In this document: piece after piece, positions 49,123 through 58,966 of the stretch
How positions within the stretch are numbered: the first letter of the stretch is position 1
How the letters are laid out: the number at the start of each line of letters is the position of its first letter
Source of the DNA: Lautropia sp.
GTDB taxonomy: Bacteria; Pseudomonadota; Gammaproteobacteria; Burkholderiales; Burkholderiaceae_E
Length of the DNA: 64,000 bases
Direction: 5' to 3'
Assembly: GCA_030527825.1 (NCBI GenBank)
Contig: JAUNAC010000001.1
Span: 1,323,891-1,387,890 of the forward strand
Position numbers and translations under genes: made by a program
Notes under the pieces: model-generated
What the model was told of the DNA's origin: nothing
Seen by the model: only the letters and a program-made list of their open reading frames with translations
The model's database searches: none

Positions 49123-50793
49123 ATGCCTGATTTTTTGTCCCGCTACCGTTCCCGCTGGATGACGCTACTGAGTCTGCTGGCCGCCATACTGGTGCTGGCC
49201 TGGTGGCGCAGCGAGGGTACGCCCCAGCCGGTGGTCGAGGCGGCGTCCAGCAAATTGCAGTGTGTTTCATACGCCCCGTTTCGCAAACCGGGGGAGACGC
49301 CCCTCAACCCGGATACCACAGTTTCACCACAGCGTCTGCGCGAGGATCTTTCCATTCTGGCCAGCCGTTCACAGTGTGTCCGTACCTATTCGGTGATTCA
49401 GGGTCTGGACCGGGTGCCTGAAGTTGCCCGTTCGCTGGGCATGAAAGTTCTGCTGGGCGTCTGGATCGGCCGGGAGCGCGACAAAAATGATATCGAGATC
49501 GAACGGGCGGTCCGCCTGGCGCATGAATACCCGGACACGGTGCAGGGCATCGTGGTGGGCAACGAGGTGCTGCTGCGCCGTGAACAGTCAGCCGAGCAGA
49601 TGGGGCGCTACATTGACCAGGTGCGCAATGCGGTCGACGTGCCGGTCACCTATGCCGATGTCTGGGAGTTCTGGAGCCAGAACGCCAGCCTTGCCCGGCA
49701 TGTCTCGTTCGTTACCGTTCATATCCTGCCGTACTGGGAGGACCATCCGGTGGGTATTCATGATGCGATCGACCATATTACGGGGACAGCCGAGCGTATG
49801 CGTCGGATTTTCAACGGCAAGGATGTGCTGATCGGTGAGACTGGCTGGCCCAGTCAGGGACGCCAGCGAGAGTCTGCCGTGGCCAGCCGTGTCAATGAGG
49901 CCCGTTTCATGCGGGCCTTCAGCCGGGCAGCTGCCGAGCATCACCTGAAGTACAACTTCATCGAAGGCTTCGATCAACCCTGGAAGCGCGGCCAGGAAGG
50001 TGCCATGGGGGGGAACTGGGGCGTTTTCGACAGTGACGGCCATCTGAAGTTCCCGGCCACCGGCCCCGTAGCGGAAGACCCGCACTGGTATCTGGGCTGG
50101 CTGGGGGCAATGCTGGGTCTGCTGGCCGCTGCTGGCCTGATGCGGGCCTGGCGGGGGCAGGGGCTCCGGACATGGGTGCAGGCGCTCGCTTTGGGAACCA
50201 CGACAGGGGGGCTGCTGGCCGCCCAGTTGCGCTATGGCGTGGTCTGGAATCGCAATCTGCTGGAGTGGGGGACGACCACGGTCTTTGGACTCATGTCAAT
50301 GTTGATGATGATCTGGGTGCTGCGGCTGCTGGTACAGAGCCGTACTGGCCGGCTGGGAGAAGGGGGGCTGGCTGGACGCCGGCTGCCAGCCGGTTACGCG
50401 CTCTGGTGTCGCCGGCGGGCCCACTTCGATACGCTGGACTGGCTGGGCGTCTGCCGCAGCTTCTTCCTGTTCGCAGCGGCCATCATGACCCTGCTGCTGG
50501 TGGTCGATGCCCGTTATCGAGGTTTCCCCACCGTGCTGTATCTGCTGCCATTGCTGGGGCTGGCGATGCTCCGTCTGGGCGGGCTGAGCCTGGCAGGTGA
50601 AGTGGAAGAGCGCGTGCTGGCTGGTGTCTGTGTGCTGGGCAGCATCGCTTTCGTACTGATGGAGGGGCTGAGCAACGGTCAGTCCATCGTATTTGGTCTG
50701 GTCTGCGTGCTGCTGGCCGCTCTGGCCAGCGACGGCCGTTTCTGGCTGCCGGGGCCACAGCAGGGGCAGGAAGCGGGAAGAAGTAGCCGCTGA
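49123..50793 (+). CDS. GH17-domain membrane protein (NdvC-like)
   Basis: From the ATG at 49123 this is a 556-residue protein. A positive start (RYRSRW) and membrane helix (LLSLLAAILVLAWW) are followed by a GH17 domain (about 40-315), with the acid/base Glu near 148 (VVGNEVLLRRE) and the nucleophile Glu near 239 (IGETGWPSQG). About five more helices end the protein. There is no GT domain. It probably trims or joins beta-glucan chains made by the divergent NdvB-like enzyme. A GTG at 49063 would add a 20-residue hydrophobic lead. A basic loop (RTGRLGEGGLAGRRL) is in the C-terminal part. Confidence 0.75.
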   Translation: MPDFLSRYRSRWMTLLSLLAAILVLAWWRSEGTPQPVVEAASSKLQCVSYAPFRKPGETPLNPDTTVSPQRLREDLSILASRSQCVRTYSVIQGLDRVPEVARSLGMKVLLGVWIGRERDKNDIEIERAVRLAHEYPDTVQGIVVGNEVLLRREQSAEQMGRYIDQVRNAVDVPVTYADVWEFWSQNASLARHVSFVTVHILPYWEDHPVGIHDAIDHITGTAERMRRIFNGKDVLIGETGWPSQGRQRESAVASRVNEARFMRAFSRAAAEHHLKYNFIEGFDQPWKRGQEGAMGGNWGVFDSDGHLKFPATGPVAEDPHWYLGWLGAMLGLLAAAGLMRAWRGQGLRTWVQALALGTTTGGLLAAQLRYGVVWNRNLLEWGTTTVFGLMSMLMMIWVLRLLVQSRTGRLGEGGLAGRRLPAGYALWCRRRAHFDTLDWLGVCRSFFLFAAAIMTLLLVVDARYRGFPTVLYLLPLLGLAMLRLGGLSLAGEVEERVLAGVCVLGSIAFVLMEGLSNGQSIVFGLVCVLLAALASDGRFWLPGPQQGQEAGRSSR

Positions 50794-50797
50794 CGGG

Positions 50798-51169
50798 TTA
50801 GGGAGCCGTCGAGGACTGCCGGTTACTGATATCCAGACGCGCCAGGAGCATGGCGCCGATAAGGGCGGCTGCCGCTGCCGGCTCATAGGAATACAGGATC
50901 AGCCCGGCGACTCCCGCCGCCAGTGCCAGACGTGCCATGTGTCGGGTCCGGCGCCGGCAGGCAAACAGCGCCAGCACCAGCGCTGCCCAGCCCAGTTCCT
51001 GACGGCCAAAGGATAGAACAAGGGCGGTGCGCGCCCCGCACCAGCCTTGCCAGCGCTGCACGTCGCAATGCAGTGCCACGTCAGTAGATTCCACCACCAG
51101 ATAGCGCAACAGCAATGCCACCAGCAGCGCCAGGGCGGGATAGATCAGATCCTTCGGGTAGATATGCAT
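50798..51169 (-). CDS. Small membrane protein of unknown function
   Basis: This 123-residue protein has about four hydrophobic segments: ALALLVALLLRYLVV, LGWAALVLALFA, LALAAGVAGLILY and AAAALIGAMLLARL. A Cys-rich periplasmic loop (HCDVQRWQGWCGARTA) lies between. GAGGAG precedes the ATG. It sits 36 nt after rho on the same strand, so it may share the rho transcript. The family is not recognised. Confidence 0.65.
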   Translation of the reverse strand: MHIYPKDLIYPALALLVALLLRYLVVESTDVALHCDVQRWQGWCGARTALVLSFGRQELGWAALVLALFACRRRTRHMARLALAAGVAGLILYSYEPAAAAALIGAMLLARLDISNRQSSTAP

Positions 51170-51205
51170 GGGCGTTGCTCCTCGCGTGGCCGCGGCCAGG
51201 ACGAC

Positions 51206-52465
51206 CTATTTTTTCATCATTTCGAAGAATTCGGCATTGTTTTTGGTCTGCTTCATCTTGTCGAGCAGAAACTCCATGGCCTGCAGCTCGTCCATGTCAT
51301 GCAGCAACCGGCGCAGCAACCACACCTTTTGCAGAATGTCCGGCTTGATCAGCAGCTCTTCGCGACGGGTGCCGGAGCGGTTGATGTCCATGGTCGGGTA
51401 GATCCGCTTTTCCATCATGCGACGGTTGAGCAGGATTTCCATGTTGCCCGTGCCCTTGAACTCCTCGTAGATCACCTCGTCCATCCGGCTGCCGGTGTCG
51501 ATCAGCGCGGTGGCCAGAATGGTGAGCGACCCGCCTTCCTCGATGTTGCGGGCGGCGCCGAAAAAGCGCTTGGGCCGCTGCAGTGCGTTGGCATCCACAC
51601 CGCCGGTGAGCACCTTGCCGGAGGAAGGCACCACCGTGTTGTAGGCGCGGGCCAGGCGGGTGATGGAATCCAGCAGAATGACGACATCCTTCTTGTGCTC
51701 GACCAGACGCTTGGCCTTTTCGATTACCATTTCGGCTACCTGGACGTGGCGGGTAGCCGGTTCATCAAAGGTTGACGAGACGACTTCTCCACGGATGGAG
51801 CGCTGCATTTCGGTGACCTCTTCGGGCCGCTCGTCAATCAGCAGCACGATGACCACCGCTTCAGGATAGTTGGTCGTGATGGCATGCGCAATGTGCTGCA
51901 GCATCACGGTCTTGCCGCTTTTCGGGGGGGCGACGATCAGCCCCCGTTGCCCCTTGCCGATCGGGGCGATGATGTCGATGATCCGGCCGGTGATGTTTTC
52001 GTCTGTGGTCAGATCGTTGCGCTCCAGACGCAGAATCTGGTCTGGGTGCAGCGGCGTCAGGTTCTCGAAAAGAATTTTGTGCTTGGAGTGCTCGGGCGGC
52101 GCACCATTGATGCGATCCACCTTGACCAGTGCAAAGTAGCGCTCGCCATCCTTGGGCGTGCGCACCTCGCCTTCGATGGAGTCGCCGGTATGCAGGTTGA
52201 AGCGACGGATCTGCGAGGGCGAGATATAGATGTCATCCGGGCTGGCCAGGTAGGACGTCTCGGGGGTGCGCAGGAAACCAAAACCATCGGGTAGAACCTC
52301 AAGCACGCCGTCTCCAAAGATCTGGTCACCATTGCGCGCCTTGCGTTTGAGGATGGCAAACATCAGCTCCTGCTTGCGCAGGCGATTGGCAGCTTCGATT
52401 TCCAGACTTTGCGCTATTTCGATCAGACGCGAAATGTGCAGGGCCTTCAGCTCGGACAGGTACAT
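51206..52465 (-). CDS. rho: Transcription termination factor Rho
   Basis: This 419-residue protein is exactly the length of E. coli Rho. The RNA-binding domain has [16 protein letters not shown], and the ATPase has Walker A APPKSGKT, Walker [18 protein letters not shown], and the Q-loop/R-loop [11 protein letters not shown] and [11 protein letters not shown]. The ATG at 52465 gives [14 protein letters not shown]; the longer frame to 52501 is not conserved. It follows trxA on the same strand, an order common in proteobacteria. Confidence 0.97.
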   Translation of the reverse strand: MYLSELKALHISRLIEIAQSLEIEAANRLRKQELMFAILKRKARNGDQIFGDGVLEVLPDGFGFLRTPETSYLASPDDIYISPSQIRRFNLHTGDSIEGEVRTPKDGERYFALVKVDRINGAPPEHSKHKILFENLTPLHPDQILRLERNDLTTDENITGRIIDIIAPIGKGQRGLIVAPPKSGKTVMLQHIAHAITTNYPEAVVIVLLIDERPEEVTEMQRSIRGEVVSSTFDEPATRHVQVAEMVIEKAKRLVEHKKDVVILLDSITRLARAYNTVVPSSGKVLTGGVDANALQRPKRFFGAARNIEEGGSLTILATALIDTGSRMDEVIYEEFKGTGNMEILLNRRMMEKRIYPTMDINRSGTRREELLIKPDILQKVWLLRRLLHDMDELQAMEFLLDKMKQTKNNAEFFEMMKK

Positions 52466-53081
52466 GGGCTGGAACGGATATAGGTTGGTCGGAATCAGCA
52501 CGCCACGAGGGTGTGCTGCAGGTGTTCCGGGGATCGGGAAAGGAAAAAGGTGGTAGCCGGGTGCCGGTCAGTGCTGATCCGCAGGGGTCAGGCGCGACTC
52601 GGATATGGGCCAATCAGACAGGACATGTCAGGTTCGACCTGGATGTCCTGTCGGGTAAGCGGCCGGATGACCGGACAGGCAGGGTGACTACCGGCAAACC
52701 GCACGCATACTTTCTTCTTGTCGGGTCATGAGCCAGGTTGCCGGTCTGTCCGAAGGATCCGGATGAGGCGATATGCGTGCAGGGTCTTGTGCACAACACT
52801 CCACCCGGGCAAATAGCTCACTGCGCTGGCCCGCGCCACCAGCAGCCAACACGCTGGCTGGGTTGCATGAGCACCCGATAAGTTGCGGGTTCGCACTGTA
52901 CTACGATTGGCCGGCTTGTGCAAAAAATTCGTTTCCTGAGACCGGTTCGCCCCGTTTTTCCCATCATTCGGGAAAACATCAGGCAGGCCATCGTTCAGTC
53001 TGTCAGGCAGTTGGCAGCGATGAGGGCAGGTGCTCCCGCCGGGTGATGCCCGTGCACGGTGGTCTGCATCTACGACGCAGA
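52466..53081. other. Long spacer between trxA and rho
   Basis: This 616-nt stretch has no gene I can support on either strand; long frames here do not resemble known proteins. It is the rho leader and trxA trailer. It contains the hairpin at 52617-52652. Nothing else was recognised. Confidence 0.5.
52617..52652. repeat. Long stem-loop in the trxA-rho spacer
   Basis: GACAGGACA (52617-52625) pairs with TGTCCTGTC (52644-52652), and inside it CAGGT (52629-52633) pairs with ACCTG (52637-52641) around a TCG loop. That is 14 bp with one small internal bulge. It lies about 150 nt upstream of rho on the transcribed strand. No T-run follows on the minus strand, so it is not a standard terminator. Confidence 0.6.
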
Positions 53082-53402
53082 TCAGAGATTACTGTCGAGA
53101 AATGCCGTAAGCTGACCCTTGGAAACGGCCCCCACCTTGGTGCCGGCCAGAGTGCCGTTTTTGAACAGCATCAGTGTCGGAATGCCGCGGATGCCATATT
53201 TGGCGGCGATAGCCTGGTTTTCGTCGACATTGACCTTGACGATTGCCATACGGTCAGCATAGTCGTGGGACACTTCTCCAAGCATGGGGGCAATCAGCTT
53301 GCAGGGGCCACACCATTCGGCCCAGAAATCGACCAGTACCGGGACATCCGATTTCAGCACATCCACGTCGAAACTGTCGCTTGAAACGTTTTTGATACCC
53401 AT
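53082..53402 (-). CDS. trxA: Thioredoxin 1
   Basis: This 106-residue redox protein has the active site WCGPCK (within [16 protein letters not shown]), the cis-Pro motif [11 protein letters not shown], and the usual length. It reduces protein disulphides in the cytoplasm. The ATG at 53402 is chosen for the family N-terminus. rho follows on the same strand after 616 nt, long for this pair. Confidence 0.96.
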   Translation of the reverse strand: MGIKNVSSDSFDVDVLKSDVPVLVDFWAEWCGPCKLIAPMLGEVSHDYADRMAIVKVNVDENQAIAAKYGIRGIPTLMLFKNGTLAGTKVGAVSKGQLTAFLDSNL

Positions 53403-53557
53403 AAGTTCTCTTGAACTCTCCTGAACGGGAGCTAAAAATAACACGGTTAAAGGCCGATGGGGCGTAAAAACGCACGCTGGCCATCCAGCGCTCATGGTGC
53501 ATGATGGCTGCCTTTGCCGTTTCTATGCCCGCATGACAGGACGGGTTTTGCTGGCGT

Positions 53558-53586
53558 TTGGGTTCTGGGCGCGCCTGCGATACAAT
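53558..53586 (+). promoter_or_regulatory. Promoter of the SRP RNA gene
   Basis: TTGGGT (53558-53563) and TACAAT (53581-53586) are 17 nt apart, and the -10 ends 7 nt before the predicted start of the 4.5S RNA. The -35 is only partly consensus. Confidence 0.6.
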
Positions 53587-53593
53587 CCCCGCC

Positions 53594-53690
53594 GGACGGG
53601 CCTCCTCGCATTGTGGCTCGGGAACCTGGTCAGGTCCGGAAGGAAGCAGCCATAACCGATTCCTGCAAGTGCCGAGGGCTCGGCTCGTCC
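53594..53690 (+). ncRNA. ffs: Signal recognition particle 4.5S RNA
   Basis: The universal SRP core is plain: GGTCAGGTCCGGAAGGAAGC, beginning at 53628, then AGCC. The ends pair: GGACGGGCC (53594-53602) with GGCTCGTCC (53682-53690), 9 bp with one G-T pair. The length, about 97 nt, fits the small bacterial form. With Ffh it targets membrane proteins to the translocon. It lies between trxA and dnaX; ffs next to dnaX is a common order. Exact ends are from pairing only. Confidence 0.93.
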
Positions 53691-53779
53691 CATTCTGATT
53701 CCACCTTTGCCGGGCGCAGCCCCTGCAGGGTGTCCGTTTTTCTGTCTTTCTGCCCGGTCTGCCGGAGACGGCCCCGGCA

Positions 53780-55804
53780 ATGAACCCGGTGCAGTCACAT
53801 TCATCCCCCGACAATCACCAGGTGCTGGCCCGCAAATGGCGACCGCGTGATCTGGATGGCCTGGTTGGCCAAGACACGGTGGTGCGTGCGCTGCGCCATG
53901 CGCTGGACCATAACAGGCTGCACCATGCCTACCTGCTGACGGGGACGCGGGGTGTGGGCAAGACAACCGTCGCCCGCATTCTGGCCAAGGCACTGAACTG
54001 CGAAAAGGGCGTCAGCTCTCGCCCGTGTGGTGAATGCGCCGCCTGTCGCGGTATGGATGAAGGGCGTTTCCCTGACTATCTGGAAATGGATGCCGCTTCC
54101 AACCGCAAGGTAGAGGAAATGGCTGTGGTGCTGGAAAACGCCGCCTATCTGCCCACGGCTGGCCGGTACAAGGTCTTTGTCATCGACGAAGTCCACATGC
54201 TTTCCAACCATGCCTTCAACGCCATGCTGAAGACACTGGAAGAGCCCCCGCCGCACGTGGTCTTTGTGCTGGCCACCACCGATCCCCAGAAAGTGCCGGT
54301 GACGGTGCTGTCACGCTGCATGCAGTTTGGCTTGCGCAATCTCGGTGCGCCGGTGGTTGCCGGACATCTGGCCCATGTTCTGCAGGCCGAGGGCATTCCG
54401 TTTGAAGACAATGCACTCTCGCTGATTGGTAAAGCAGCCCGTGGCAGTATGCGCGACGGGCTTTCCCTGCTGGATCAGGCCATTGCACTGGGAGCCGGAC
54501 AGGTGCAGTACACCACGGTGCAGGAGATGCTGGGCAGTGTCGATGAGGATCTGGCACCTGGCCTGCTGGCTTTGCTGGGGGCGGGGGATGCGGCTGCCCT
54601 GATTCATCAGTCGGACATGCTGGCCTCACGCAATATCGCGCATGCGCAGGTGCTGATGGCCATGGCATCGGAGCTGCAGCGCATCGCACTGGCCCAGGTG
54701 GGGCAGGGTGAGCCGCATCCCCTGGCTGCACAGCTTGACCCTGCGGATGTACAGGTCTGGTACCAGATACTCATCCATGGCGTGCGGGACCTGCCCCTGG
54801 CCCCGGATGCCCAGACCGGTTTCATGATGACGCTGCTCCGGATGATGGCTTTTCGGGCCGAGAGCCTGGGGCTGGGGGCGCCGATGGCCGGTGGACCCTC
54901 CGCAATGTCTGTTTCTGCGGCGCCGCCACCGCGCCCCTCAGGGCGGCTGGCAGATCAACAGGCCCAGCCAACCGGGAAGCCTGTCGGGAATCGCGATCCC
55001 CGCGGCGGCAGTGATGCTGCCATGGATGCCCGTGCCCGGGCCAGGCAGATGGCCGCGGCCATGGTGTCGGGAAAGGCCGCGAGTGGCGGGCATGCGGCGA
55101 CGGCTGCCCAGGCCAGTGCGGTGAAGGTTGAACGCCTGGCTACGGCGTCTTGGGCTGCGTCCCGGCAGGATCTTTACTTTGATGCATCTCCGCCGCAGGC
55201 GCCATCCCCTGATGTCCCGGCTTTTTCCGGGAATAATGAACAGGGCGGCACGCCTACAGCCCCCACAGCACCGCCCCCGGATCGCCAACCTGAGGCGGAA
55301 CAGCCGCCATCTCCTGTGGCCGCGAGGGCGGCCCTACCACCAGACCCCCCCCGGCCCGCTGCTGAACCTGCTGGGCCGGCACCGGCTGGCGATGACGGCT
55401 CTTCGCTTTCATTGCCATTCGATGGTGACTGGCCTGGTCTGGTGGCGATGCTGCCCGCCCAGGGTACGGTACGCCAATTATTGTTGCAGAGTGAGCTGAA
55501 AAGGGTGACGGGGACCGGCTTCGAGGTGCAGGTGCCGATCCGCCACCTGGCTGATGAGGCGCTGGTGGCCCGGGCGGAGGCACTGCTGTCTGCCCACCTG
55601 GGCACCGCGGTACAGTTGCAGGTCAGTGTGGGCAAGACCGGGACGCGGACGGCAGCGGCGCGTGCGTCGGAACAACAGGCACAACGTCAGGCGGACTGTG
55701 AGGCGGCCATTCGGGCGGATCCTTTTGTACAGACGTTGCTTGATGAGTTCGGGGCCACCATACTGCCCGATTCGATCAAACCTCTTGATGGAGAACAGTC
55801 ATGA
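53780..55804 (+). CDS. dnaX: DNA polymerase III subunits gamma/tau
   Basis: This 674-residue clamp-loader ATPase has Walker [13 protein letters not shown], a zinc finger ([16 protein letters not shown]), Walker [11 protein letters not shown], and sensor [16 protein letters not shown]. The C-terminal half is Pro/Ala-rich (about 360-540), then a tau-like domain that binds the polymerase. No clear slippery heptamer for a shorter gamma form was seen. It is followed directly by ybaB (4-nt ATGA overlap) and recR, a standard set. Confidence 0.95.
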   Translation: MNPVQSHSSPDNHQVLARKWRPRDLDGLVGQDTVVRALRHALDHNRLHHAYLLTGTRGVGKTTVARILAKALNCEKGVSSRPCGECAACRGMDEGRFPDYLEMDAASNRKVEEMAVVLENAAYLPTAGRYKVFVIDEVHMLSNHAFNAMLKTLEEPPPHVVFVLATTDPQKVPVTVLSRCMQFGLRNLGAPVVAGHLAHVLQAEGIPFEDNALSLIGKAARGSMRDGLSLLDQAIALGAGQVQYTTVQEMLGSVDEDLAPGLLALLGAGDAAALIHQSDMLASRNIAHAQVLMAMASELQRIALAQVGQGEPHPLAAQLDPADVQVWYQILIHGVRDLPLAPDAQTGFMMTLLRMMAFRAESLGLGAPMAGGPSAMSVSAAPPPRPSGRLADQQAQPTGKPVGNRDPRGGSDAAMDARARARQMAAAMVSGKAASGGHAATAAQASAVKVERLATASWAASRQDLYFDASPPQAPSPDVPAFSGNNEQGGTPTAPTAPPPDRQPEAEQPPSPVAARAALPPDPPRPAAEPAGPAPAGDDGSSLSLPFDGDWPGLVAMLPAQGTVRQLLLQSELKRVTGTGFEVQVPIRHLADEALVARAEALLSAHLGTAVQLQVSVGKTGTRTAAARASEQQAQRQADCEAAIRADPFVQTLLDEFGATILPDSIKPLDGEQS

Positions 55805-56127
55805 TGAAGAACCAGTTGGCGGGTCTGATGAAACAGGCCCAGCAGATGCAGGACAACATGAAGAAGGTTCAGGATTCGCTGGCCGATATTGAGATAGAAG
55901 GGCAGGCTGGCGCCGGACTGGTGAAAGTGGTCATGACCTGTCGGAATGATGTGCGCCGGATCACCATTGATCCCAGCCTGCTGGCAGATGACAAAGACAT
56001 GCTGGAAGACCTGGTTGCGGCAGCCGTCAATGATGCCCTGCGGCGTGCCGAGCAGACGGCCCAGGAAAAAATGTCTGCCGTGACAGCCGGTCTGCCGCTG
56101 CCGCCCGGATTCAAAATGCCATTCTGA
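55801..56127 (+). CDS. ybaB: YbaB/EbfC nucleoid-associated protein
   Basis: This 108-residue protein begins [20 protein letters not shown] and has [20 protein letters not shown], the family marks. It forms dimers that bind DNA. The start overlaps the dnaX stop by 4 nt, and recR follows after 15 nt. Confidence 0.95.
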   Translation: MMKNQLAGLMKQAQQMQDNMKKVQDSLADIEIEGQAGAGLVKVVMTCRNDVRRITIDPSLLADDKDMLEDLVAAAVNDALRRAEQTAQEKMSAVTAGLPLPPGFKMPF

Positions 56128-56142
56128 TGGACAGGTGCCCTG

Positions 56143-56739
56143 ATGAAGGATCCGGCGGCGCTGGATGAGCTGATTCTGGCCTTGCGCGGCCTGCCTGGTG
56201 TCGGGCCGCGTTCGGCACGGCGCCTGGCGTTTCATTTGTTGCAGCGTGACCGGGAAGGGGCGCGGCGACTGTCTGAGGGGCTGGCGCAGGCGCTGGAGCG
56301 GGTGCAGCATTGCAGTCGCTGCAATACGTTGACCGAACATACGCTCTGCGATGTCTGCCAGGATGGAACCCGGGACCCCTCGCTGTTGTGCGTGGTAGAA
56401 AATCCGGCCGACCAGCTCGCCATTGAACAGACCCGGGCCTACCGGGGGCTGTATTACGTCATGATGGGCCGTCTCTCTCCTCTGGACGGTATCGGACCGA
56501 CGGATTTGCAGTTTGAGCGGCTACTGGCGCGCGCCAGCGACGGGGTGGTCAAGGAGGTGGTGCTGGCCACCAATTTCACCCAGGAGGGTGAGGCCACGGC
56601 TCATTACCTGAGTGAAGTGCTGACAGCCCGGGGGCTGACGGTCAGCCGCCCGGCCCGCGGCGTGCCGCTGGGCGGCGAGCTGGAATATGTGGATGCTGCG
56701 ACGGTAGCTCAGGCGCTGCGGGACCGGCGTCATATTTGA
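56143..56739 (+). CDS. recR: Recombination mediator RecR
   Basis: This 198-residue protein has an N-terminal helix-hairpin-helix ([20 protein letters not shown]), a C4 zinc finger ([16 protein letters not shown]) and a Toprim domain ([17 protein letters not shown]). With RecO it loads RecA on gapped DNA. It is the last gene of dnaX-ybaB-recR. Confidence 0.96.
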   Translation: MKDPAALDELILALRGLPGVGPRSARRLAFHLLQRDREGARRLSEGLAQALERVQHCSRCNTLTEHTLCDVCQDGTRDPSLLCVVENPADQLAIEQTRAYRGLYYVMMGRLSPLDGIGPTDLQFERLLARASDGVVKEVVLATNFTQEGEATAHYLSEVLTARGLTVSRPARGVPLGGELEYVDAATVAQALRDRRHI

Positions 56740-57146
56740 AGCGGGCAGGCAGGCTGGGTTAGTGGCCGACGTCGGCAGAAGTGCTCTGGTGCGCACCTGG
56801 TGCCCGGTCTTCTCATTGTTATCAGGCAGGGGTGCCTATGGCCTGGTTGACGATCCGTGTATCTCCGGGTAAGGGTGTATCTCCTTGATATGTTCATGAT
56901 TTGCGGCATTTATCGCAATAAACATACTGTTGCAGATAGGTGGATGCCCACTCTATTAGATTTGTCCGGGCTTTCAGTTGGTTTTGTCTCCGCAATGTAA
57001 TTGTTTTGTTAGATTTGCGTATCGTTACCGGTTGGGCTCGCACGGGCACCGGAAAATACGGCTGCTACACTGACCGGCTGTTTCAACCTGCTCAGGGCCG
57101 GCTGGTCGTCAGTTCCGGTCATGGGCCTATCTGATCGCACAGACCC
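56740..57146. other. Spacer before the GDSL lipoprotein gene
   Basis: This 407-nt spacer is richer in A+T than its neighbours in its middle part. It has one inverted repeat, TTGCG-8 nt-CGCAA (56901-56918). No gene, RNA or clear promoter was recognised. Confidence 0.4.
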
Positions 57147-58838
57147 ATGAATATTTCTCGTGCAGTGCCCTCCGCCGGGCTCGTCGCCCTTTCTCTTGCG
57201 CTGGGGGCCTGTGGCTCCGACAGTGACAACAATAATTCATCGAGCACCGCAGCCAGTGCCGCTGCTGCTGCAGGAGCCGCCGGGGCGGCAACCAGTGCCG
57301 ATACAGCGGCTTCGACCGGCACTGCGACAGGCGCGGCAACTTCGGCGGGTACGGCCAACACCATCGATGCGATCAAGGCAGCGCGCACGGGCGCGCATGA
57401 GGCAACATCGCCCGAACTGACCACTGGCTACTATGCAACGGCGGCGGCGGCTCAGACGCCCAACGCGCCGGCTACGGCCAAGGCGCTGGGTGCCTATGGG
57501 CAGGTGTTCGCAGCAACAGGCAATACGGCAACCAATACCCGCGTCCAGCTGCGTAATCTGGAAACGTATGTCCGCAGTGCTGGAAAGTGGACGCGCGTAC
57601 AGTTCAGCCACCAGGTCAATGGTGCGTTTTATGCCCCGGGCTACGCCGGCGACGCCCAGCCCTGTGAGCTGGGCAGCTGCCTGCGGCCGGAGTCCAGCGG
57701 TGGTGTATCGGTTCGGATGGTCAATGGCAAGTTTTTCCGTTTCTGGCCTGAGGCGGCATTTACGCAGAGCCTGATCCAGCCGGCGAAGGTCGAAGCGGTC
57801 TTCACCACGGCACAGGCCCGTCTGGTGCAGGACAATGCTACGGCGACCGATGACCGCGCCTCGGCCAAATATCTGGTCAATACCGCTGCAGCCTGGGCCC
57901 CGGCAACCTGGACGCAGTCTGCCACGGCCAGTGGGGCCACGGGAGCCTACGACGCCGCCCTGACCGATGTCGGCAATGGCCGCCTGGTGCTGGCGACCAA
58001 GGACTGGAAGGCCGCCAGCTTCACCACGGCGACGGATGCCCAGGTCGATGAGCTGGGTGTAGCTGCTGCGGGCGGACGGGCGCCGATCGCCAACAGTGCC
58101 GACACCAGCGACCGCGTCGTGCGGATCATGTATATCGGTGATTCGATCACCCAGGGCAGCGCAGCGCAGGCTGGTGCGGAGCAGGACAGTTTCCGCCGTC
58201 CGCTATGGAACGGGTTGATGACCGATCCGGGCCAGCCGCAGGTGGATTTCGTGGGTACGCGTACCGGCACTTCCGTCGTCGATGTCAACTCGTGTGGTGA
58301 CAACAGTACGGCCGTTGATACCGGACTGTACAAGCTGCCTGAATTCGATACGGCCCATCAGGGTTACTGGGGTGCCTGTACCAAGCAGGTCACGGACGTG
58401 CTGCCCCAGGCGCTGGCCACGCTGAAGGCGGCTGCGCGTCAGCAGCAGCCAGATGTGGCGGTCATCCACATCGGTACCAACAATCTGCACAACGATGCTG
58501 CCAACGGAGTGGCCAACGCGATCACCCAGCTGAAGGCGATGATCGACGTGCTGCGGGCCGGTAATGACAGCATTTCCATCCTGGTGGCCAAAGTCATCCC
58601 GTATCTGAATACAGAAGGCGGGGCTGAAGAACCTGGTGTTGCCACCTACAACGCCCAGCTCGACACGCAGATTGCACCCTTGTCCACGGCCAAGTCCAAA
58701 GTTGTTCTGGTGGATCAGCATACGGGTTTTGCCACGTCCATGCTGCGCGACCGTTTCCATCCGAACGACCAGGGTGAGGCCGTGCTTGCCGACAAATGGC
58801 TGGCTGCACTCAAGGCCAATAACTTGCTGAAGAACTGA
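57147..58838 (+). CDS. SGNH/GDSL hydrolase lipoprotein
   Basis: This 563-residue protein has a lipoprotein signal with lipobox LGAC (Cys22), then an Asp/Asn/Ser and Ala/Thr/Gly-rich stretch (about 24-75). A middle region (about 80-310) has no family that I recognise. The C-terminal SGNH hydrolase holds the Ser in GDSITQG (Ser333), the Asn block in IHIGTNNLHND and the Asp-x-x-His pair Asp535/His538 (DRFHPN). It is probably an outer-membrane-anchored esterase. A strong intrinsic terminator follows. The middle region may bind a polymer (inference). Confidence 0.85.
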   Translation: MNISRAVPSAGLVALSLALGACGSDSDNNNSSSTAASAAAAAGAAGAATSADTAASTGTATGAATSAGTANTIDAIKAARTGAHEATSPELTTGYYATAAAAQTPNAPATAKALGAYGQVFAATGNTATNTRVQLRNLETYVRSAGKWTRVQFSHQVNGAFYAPGYAGDAQPCELGSCLRPESSGGVSVRMVNGKFFRFWPEAAFTQSLIQPAKVEAVFTTAQARLVQDNATATDDRASAKYLVNTAAAWAPATWTQSATASGATGAYDAALTDVGNGRLVLATKDWKAASFTTATDAQVDELGVAAAGGRAPIANSADTSDRVVRIMYIGDSITQGSAAQAGAEQDSFRRPLWNGLMTDPGQPQVDFVGTRTGTSVVDVNSCGDNSTAVDTGLYKLPEFDTAHQGYWGACTKQVTDVLPQALATLKAAARQQQPDVAVIHIGTNNLHNDAANGVANAITQLKAMIDVLRAGNDSISILVAKVIPYLNTEGGAEEPGVATYNAQLDTQIAPLSTAKSKVVLVDQHTGFATSMLRDRFHPNDQGEAVLADKWLAALKANNLLKN

Positions 58839-58871
58839 AGCAACCCTCAGGCACGGCTCTTCGCTGGCTGA

Positions 58872-58919
58872 CCGGCCCCCCGTGACAGGACACGTCACAC
58901 CGCGGGGGCCGGTTTTTTT
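58872..58919 (+). terminator. Intrinsic terminator of the lipoprotein gene
   Basis: CCGGCCCCC (58872-58880) pairs with GGGGGCCGG (58904-58912), an inner GTGAC/GTCAC pair extends it, and seven T's follow (58913-58919). Confidence 0.92.
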
Positions 58920-58966
58920 GCGAGAATCGAACCCGTTTATATAACCGTCCGGACAGAGAGGACGTC

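Noticed and set aside
53700..53760. Possible terminator after the SRP RNA
   Set aside because: A TTTTT run is present but the stem before it is weak and broken.
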